Source: Syntrophaceae bacterium
Lineage (GTDB): Bacteria; Desulfobacterota; Syntrophia; Syntrophales; UBA2210
Assembly: GCA_030619435.1 (NCBI GenBank)
Contig: JAUXBI010000053.1
Span: forward strand, 1-9,048
Length of the DNA: 9,048 nucleotides
Direction of reading: 5' to 3'
Below the pieces are notes generated by a model that saw nothing but the letters and a program-made list of their open reading frames with translations, searched no databases and was not told where the DNA came from. The stretch's first letter is position 1, and each line of letters starts with the position of its first letter. This document shows, in pieces, positions 5,436 through 9,048 of this stretch. A program made the translations under genes and the position numbers.

Positions 5436-6140
5436 ATGATGGTGCAATCAGTTGCGATTATCGTTGCCGGCGGTTCCGGAAAACGAATGTTGCGTGATCT
5501 TCCAAAACAGTTTCTATCGCTGGATGGCATACCTGTATTAACCCGAACCCTCAGCAAATTTGAAAAAGCTATGTCTGTTGTTCGCATCGTACTTGTAGTT
5601 CCGGAAGAGGACATGGATTATGCGAAGGATGAAATAGTCGATAAACACCGAATCCTTAAGGTGGAGCATATCCAGGCCGGGGGAAAGACAAGGCAGGATT
5701 CCGTCAGAAAAGGCCTGGAGATGGTTGATGACAGAGACGATATTATAGTTATTCATGATGGTGTCAGACCATTTCTCTCGGAAGAATTGATAGATCTTTC
5801 TATTCGGGAAGCTGTCCGAAACGGAGCAGTGGTTCCGGTAATTCCCTTGACGGATACGGTTAAACTAGTTGGTGAAGACGGAATTATAAGGAATACACTC
5901 GGCAGAAATGATTTGCGGCTTGCTCAGACGCCCCAGGCATTTAGAAGGGAAATTATCCTGGAGGCATACAGAAATGCGTACAGAGAGGGATTTTACGGCA
6001 CAGACGACGCATCTCTTGTGGAACGCATGGGCGTGTCTGTGAAAACAATCCCGGGTTCATACGATAATATCAAGATTACCACGCCGGGAGATATTATCCT
6101 TGGTAAACTTCTCCTGAAAAAAATCGGAACAGGTATATGA
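5436..6140 (+). CDS. ispD: 2-C-methyl-D-erythritol 4-phosphate cytidylyltransferase
   Basis: Third step of the MEP isoprenoid pathway: it transfers CMP from CTP to methylerythritol phosphate in the cytoplasm. At 234 residues it has the usual length. Motifs in order: nucleotide-binding IIVAGGSGKRM (8-18) with KQF just after, HDGVRPF around residue 108, LTDTVK around 138, TPQAF around 165, TDDASLVE around 190 and GSYDNIKITTPGD near the end. All match IspD, with the N-terminal glycine-rich loop and the lysines that contact CTP. Two in-frame ATG codons are adjacent (5436 and 5439) and neither has a strong ribosome site, only AGAAAAG in the A-rich leader; either could be used. It overlaps ispF by four bases (ATGA), so the two are translationally coupled. 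No signs of damage. Confidence 0.95.
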   Translation: MMVQSVAIIVAGGSGKRMLRDLPKQFLSLDGIPVLTRTLSKFEKAMSVVRIVLVVPEEDMDYAKDEIVDKHRILKVEHIQAGGKTRQDSVRKGLEMVDDRDDIIVIHDGVRPFLSEELIDLSIREAVRNGAVVPVIPLTDTVKLVGEDGIIRNTLGRNDLRLAQTPQAFRREIILEAYRNAYREGFYGTDDASLVERMGVSVKTIPGSYDNIKITTPGDIILGKLLLKKIGTGI

Positions 6141-6613
6141 GAATCGGCTTTGGATATGACAGCCACAGGCTGGCGAAAGAGAGGAAACTGATTTTAGGGG
6201 GTGTGGAGATTCCCTGTGAAAAGGGGCTCCTTGGTCATTCCGATGCGGATGTTCTGCTTCATGCTCTCTGTGACGCTATTCTTGGCGCTATTGGAGAAGG
6301 TGATCTCGGGAGGCACTTTCCCGACAGTGATCCCGCCTACAAGGATATTCCCAGCAGAGAACTGTTGATCAAGGTTAATGAACTGGCAATCCGGAAGGGT
6401 TACCGAGTGAATAATGTTGATTCAACCCTTGTACTGGAGAAGCCGAAATTAAGAGAATATATAAATAAAATGGTTGAGAATATAGCCGATTTTCTCAATG
6501 TGGAGCCAGGCCGGGTAAATGTCAAGGCTTCAACTAATGAAGGTATGGGCTTTACCGGACGGTGTGAAGGGGTGGCGGCCTTTGCAGTAGTTACGATGAG
6601 GAGTAAGAAGTAA
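6137..6613 (+). CDS. ispF: 2-C-methyl-D-erythritol 2,4-cyclodiphosphate synthase
   Basis: Fifth step of the MEP pathway: it cyclises CDP-methylerythritol 2-phosphate with release of CMP. The 158-residue length is typical of this trimeric enzyme. Zinc ligands D8, H10 and H42 are in place (GYDSHRL at 6-12 and GHSDADVLLHALCDA at 33-47), together with FPDSDP around 60 and the C-terminal ASTNEGMGFTGRCEG stretch that binds the substrate. The start overlaps the ispD stop by ATGA, with AGG a few bases upstream. The intervening pathway enzyme IspE is not in the window. pgk begins 85 bases after the stop. Confidence 0.96.
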   Translation: MRIGFGYDSHRLAKERKLILGGVEIPCEKGLLGHSDADVLLHALCDAILGAIGEGDLGRHFPDSDPAYKDIPSRELLIKVNELAIRKGYRVNNVDSTLVLEKPKLREYINKMVENIADFLNVEPGRVNVKASTNEGMGFTGRCEGVAAFAVVTMRSKK

Positions 6614-6698
6614 GGAGTGTAAAACAATTCTCTAATTCCTTCTAATTCTGGTCCTTTTGTTGTTATTGATAATAAACACTCTAATAGGGGATGAATTC
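6614..6698 (+). other. Spacer between ispF and pgk
   Basis: An 85-bp AT-rich gap. TCTAATTC occurs twice close together (6631-6638 and 6642-6649). No hairpin terminator is evident, and a possible -35/-10 pair (TTGTTG and TCTAAT) would place transcription only a few bases before the pgk GTG, so I do not call a promoter. Confidence 0.4.
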
Positions 6699-7895
6699 GT
6701 GAAATACATAAATGATATTGACATTAAAGGTAAAACGGTGTTGTGCCGGTTTGATTTTAACGTTCCACTGGATGATGATCTGCATATTGTCGACGACAGA
6801 AGGATAAAGGCGACGCTTCCGACAATCAATTACGCACTGGATGAGGATGCGCGAGTAATACTGATAGCCCATCTTGGGAGGCCGGGGGGGAGAGCGATCG
6901 ATAGCCTCAGCCTTAAGCCCGTGGCCAAGAGACTGTCACGTCTTCTTGGTAAAGAGGTTGTACTGGCGAAGGACTGTATTGGTGATGATGTAAAAACGCT
7001 GATTAAGGACATAAAGCCCGGTTGTGTCTTGTTGCTGGAAAATCTGCGGTTTCACATAGAAGAAGCAGAAAATTCTGATGAATTTGCCAGGGAACTGGCC
7101 GGTTATGCCGATGTGTACGTGGATGATGCTTTTGGAAATGCTCACAGAACTCATGCCTCCAATGTGGGAATAACAAAATTCGCAAAGGTGTGTTGCGCAG
7201 GCTTTCTGATGAAAAGGGAGCTGAACTATTTCAGCGCCACCCTTAAAAACCCCTTACGTCCTTTTGTGGCTATAATTGGTGGTTCAAAAATATCAGGTAA
7301 ACTGGAGGCCCTTGCGAATCTTATCAGAAGTGTTGACAAGATGATAATAGGGGGAGGGATGGCCTTTACATTTCTGAAGGCGATGGGGTACGAAGTGGGC
7401 ACATCCCTGATAGAGGAAGACCTTATCGATACAGCGCGCCGGGGCATCAAGATAGCAAAGGAAAGGGGTGTAAAATTATACCTTCCCGTTGATTGTGTTA
7501 TCGCCGAGACGGCCGATCCAAAAACGATGACAAAGATTGTGCCTGTCCAGGAGATAGACCCCAACTGGATGGGCCTCGACATCGGACCCGCCTCTATTGC
7601 TCTCTTCCGCGAGGCGCTCAGCGACGCGAAAACGATTATGTGGAATGGTCCCATGGGCGTGTTTGAGATTGACGCGTTCAGCATGGGCACTTTTTCCATG
7701 GTTCACGTCGTTGCGCAATCCCATGCCCTTACCATTGTCGGAGGGGGAGATACGGATGTCGCGGTTCACAGAGCGGGACAAAGCGATTATATTACCTATA
7801 TATCCACCGGAGGTGGCGCTTCTCTTGAGCTTCTGGGAGGCAAGAAATTGCCGGCGGTCATGGCTCTTAATGAATGTGAAAAGAAGATAAAGTGA
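6699..7895 (+). CDS. pgk: Phosphoglycerate kinase
   Basis: Glycolytic enzyme that moves phosphate from 1,3-bisphosphoglycerate to ADP in the cytoplasm. From GTG at 6699 the protein has 398 residues, the family norm, and begins MKYINDIDIKGKTVL, matching homologues; AGGGGAT lies about 8 bases upstream. A longer frame from 6657 adds 14 hydrophobic residues that relatives lack and has no ribosome site. N-domain substrate residues are present: RFDFNVP (17-23), AHLGRP, ENLRFH and DAFGNAHRTHAS. The hinge and C-domain show GGSKISGK, GGGMAFTFLK, WNGPMGVFE and the nucleotide-binding VGGGDTD. Small departures from the commonest versions are RFDFN for RVDFN, GGSKISGK for GGAKVSDK, and DIGPASI where K usually follows P. 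The key Arg, Asp, Asn and Lys positions remain, so it should be active. No gapA or tpiA adjoins it here. Confidence 0.96.
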   Translation: MKYINDIDIKGKTVLCRFDFNVPLDDDLHIVDDRRIKATLPTINYALDEDARVILIAHLGRPGGRAIDSLSLKPVAKRLSRLLGKEVVLAKDCIGDDVKTLIKDIKPGCVLLLENLRFHIEEAENSDEFARELAGYADVYVDDAFGNAHRTHASNVGITKFAKVCCAGFLMKRELNYFSATLKNPLRPFVAIIGGSKISGKLEALANLIRSVDKMIIGGGMAFTFLKAMGYEVGTSLIEEDLIDTARRGIKIAKERGVKLYLPVDCVIAETADPKTMTKIVPVQEIDPNWMGLDIGPASIALFREALSDAKTIMWNGPMGVFEIDAFSMGTFSMVHVVAQSHALTIVGGGDTDVAVHRAGQSDYITYISTGGGASLELLGGKKLPAVMALNECEKKIK

Positions 7896-7911
7896 CCGGG
7901 GATCGGGCCTT

Positions 7912-8646
7912 ATGAGAAATGTGAGGATTGTTTGTGAATATGACGGCACCTCCTATCATGGGTGGCAGATACAACCCAACGGTATCAGTATTCAAGAAGT
8001 GCTCGAAAAAAAGATAGGGATAATTACACAGGAAAAGATAAAACTGACGGCTTCGGGCAGAACGGACGCCGGAGTTCATGCCTTGAATCAGGTGGCAAAC
8101 TTCAGGACAGGGTCGGCCATAGCGTGTGAGAATCTTCTGAAGGGGATTAACAGTCTTCTTCCCGTAGATATTGTCATAAAAGATCTGCGGGATACGGATG
8201 AGAATTTTCACGCGCGCTACAACGCGAAGAGCAAGATATATCTGTACAAAATATTAAACAGTCCTGTGAGAACAGCCCTTCACAGAAACTATTCTTGGTA
8301 TGTGCGCGCTTCTCTTGATCTGGGTGCAATGAGAGAAGCGGCGGTACTGCTGAAAGGGAAGCGCGATTTTTCGTCTTTCTGCGCCTCAGGGTGCGATTCT
8401 GAAAACCATGTAAGAACAGTTATCCATACTTCCGTTGGTATGAAGAACGACATGATTTTATTCACCATAGAGGCAGACGGGTTTCTGCGTTATATGGTGA
8501 GAAATATTGTCGGTCTGCTTGTTGACGTGGGGAGGGGAATCGTCGCGCCTGCCAAGTTCAAAGAAATAATGGATGCCATGGACAGGACGGAGGCCGGTAT
8601 CACCGCCCCTCCGCAGGGGCTTTTTCTCAGGGAGGTCAGATACTGA
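7912..8646 (+). CDS. truA: tRNA pseudouridine(38-40) synthase
   Basis: Cytoplasmic enzyme that converts uridines 38, 39 and 40 of the tRNA anticodon arm to pseudouridine. At 244 residues it is family-sized. The N-terminal EYDGTSYHGWQIQPN (9-23) and the catalytic motif ASGRTDAGVHA (47-57) with nucleophile D52 are intact. FHARYNAKSKIYLYKI (around 100-115), DFSSFCASG and GFLRYMVRNIVGLLVDVGRG follow, as do the C-terminal APPQGLFLREVRY residues. ATG at 7912 is 16 bases after the pgk stop; GGGGAT at 7898-7903 is a weak ribosome site. It overlaps the next gene by one base (TGATG), implying coupled translation. No anomalies seen. Confidence 0.96.
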   Translation: MRNVRIVCEYDGTSYHGWQIQPNGISIQEVLEKKIGIITQEKIKLTASGRTDAGVHALNQVANFRTGSAIACENLLKGINSLLPVDIVIKDLRDTDENFHARYNAKSKIYLYKILNSPVRTALHRNYSWYVRASLDLGAMREAAVLLKGKRDFSSFCASGCDSENHVRTVIHTSVGMKNDMILFTIEADGFLRYMVRNIVGLLVDVGRGIVAPAKFKEIMDAMDRTEAGITAPPQGLFLREVRY

Positions 8647-9048
8647 TGAAGATACTGGTGCTGGGACATAAGGGTATGCTCGGGACCGACCTTGTAACAA
8701 CTCTTGGCGGAGTTCATGATGTAATCGGAAAAGATGTTGAAGATTTTGATATTGTGTCTGTCTCCGATTGCAGAGATGTGGTTAAAGAATCCGGCGCTGA
8801 TGTGGTTATAAATGCGGCCGCCTATACGAATGTAAATGGCTGCGAAACGGATGAAAGCAGATGTTTTTCCGTGAATGCCGATGGAGTGAAAAACGTGGCT
8901 CTGGCCTGCAGAGGGACAGACATCAGGCTGATCCACTTCAGCACCGATTATGTGTTTGATGGGACGAAAGCCGTTCCTTATGTGGAAGAGGATGTATGTA
9001 ATCCCATCAACGTCTATGGGAGATCCAAACTGAAAGGGGAAAAGTATC
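8646..9048 (+). CDS. rfbD: dTDP-4-dehydrorhamnose reductase (RmlD-like), 3' end outside window
   Basis: The first 134 codons of an NAD(P)-dependent short-chain reductase that makes dTDP-L-rhamnose for surface polysaccharides. The Rossmann loop reads GHKGMLG (7-13). NAAAYTNV (56-63), FSTDYVFDG (98-106, with T100 and D101) and NVYGRSKLKGE (122-132) give the catalytic Y124-x3-K128 pair, exactly as in RmlD. The ATG at 8646 shares a base with the truA stop, and GGGAGG at 8630-8635 lies 10 bases upstream. About half of the usual length of nearly 300 residues is missing beyond the window edge. Without rmlA, rmlB or rmlC in view, a related sugar-nucleotide reductase of the same family remains possible. 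Confidence 0.9.
   Translation, partial: MKILVLGHKGMLGTDLVTTLGGVHDVIGKDVEDFDIVSVSDCRDVVKESGADVVINAAAYTNVNGCETDESRCFSVNADGVKNVALACRGTDIRLIHFSTDYVFDGTKAVPYVEEDVCNPINVYGRSKLKGEKY

Noticed and set aside
5108..5614. 168-codon minus-strand ORF with a Phe/Leu-rich stretch resembling a membrane protein
   Set aside because: The Phe/Leu run is simply the complement of the A-rich leader before ispD; the ends are antisense to the TRAM domain and the IspD nucleotide-binding loop.
6657..6685. TTGTTG-17-TCTAAT as a pgk promoter
   Set aside because: Transcription would begin only about 7 bases before the GTG and would exclude the ribosome site; the hexamers are also weak.
7226..7949. Two 157-codon minus-strand ORFs within pgk
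   Set aside because: Both are antisense to strongly conserved Pgk motifs and show no motifs of their own.

Overview
This window is a compact stretch of bacterial chromosome made almost entirely of housekeeping genes. Nine complete or nearly complete genes are present, plus one cut by the right edge; the first gene may also lose its N-terminus at the left edge. I saw no phage, insertion sequence, CRISPR array, tRNA or rRNA. The gene set (a LapA-like membrane protein beside a HIT hydrolase, a divergent EF-G paralogue next to mogA, and a CdnL/CarD-type regulator followed by a PIN-TRAM protein and ispD-ispF) fits a Gram-negative anaerobe of the former Deltaproteobacteria (Desulfobacterota) or a nearby phylum. 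That placement is inferred from gene families and order, not from a search.

Left part (1-3433). On the + strand lie a HIT-family nucleotide hydrolase/transferase gene and a LapA-domain inner-membrane protein gene. They converge on a two-gene minus-strand unit: an EF-G-like translation GTPase followed by mogA (molybdenum cofactor synthesis). The EF-G-like protein keeps all five EF-G domains, but its GTPase motifs depart from the canonical ones (DTPGD instead of DTPGH, SRMD instead of NKMD). This is the most interesting protein-level feature in the window.

Divergent control region (3434-3628). The EF-G-like gene and the CarD-like gene are transcribed away from each other. On the + strand there is a near-consensus sigma70-type promoter (TTGACC, 17-nt spacer, TATATG) whose -10 region is overlapped by a 7-bp inverted repeat, a candidate operator or leader hairpin. 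A TATAAT box serves the minus strand.

Right part (3629-9048), all + strand. A CdnL/CarD-type transcription factor comes first. After a 213-bp gene-free spacer with a long imperfect inverted repeat and a 14-bp tandem repeat comes a PIN-TRAM membrane protein of the YacL type. Then follow ispD and ispF (MEP isoprenoid pathway, overlapping by ATGA), pgk (glycolysis), truA (tRNA pseudouridine 38-40) and the first 134 codons of an rmlD/rfbD-like dTDP-4-dehydrorhamnose reductase. Spacing is tight from ispD onward, so these may form one long transcript. The jobs are mixed (isoprenoids, glycolysis, tRNA modification, sugar nucleotides), as in many housekeeping operons.

Three genes appear to use non-ATG starts: TTG for mogA, TTG for the PIN-TRAM gene and GTG for pgk. 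I found no strong evidence of a novel multi-gene system. The items worth a second look are the EF-G paralogue and several intergenic structures.
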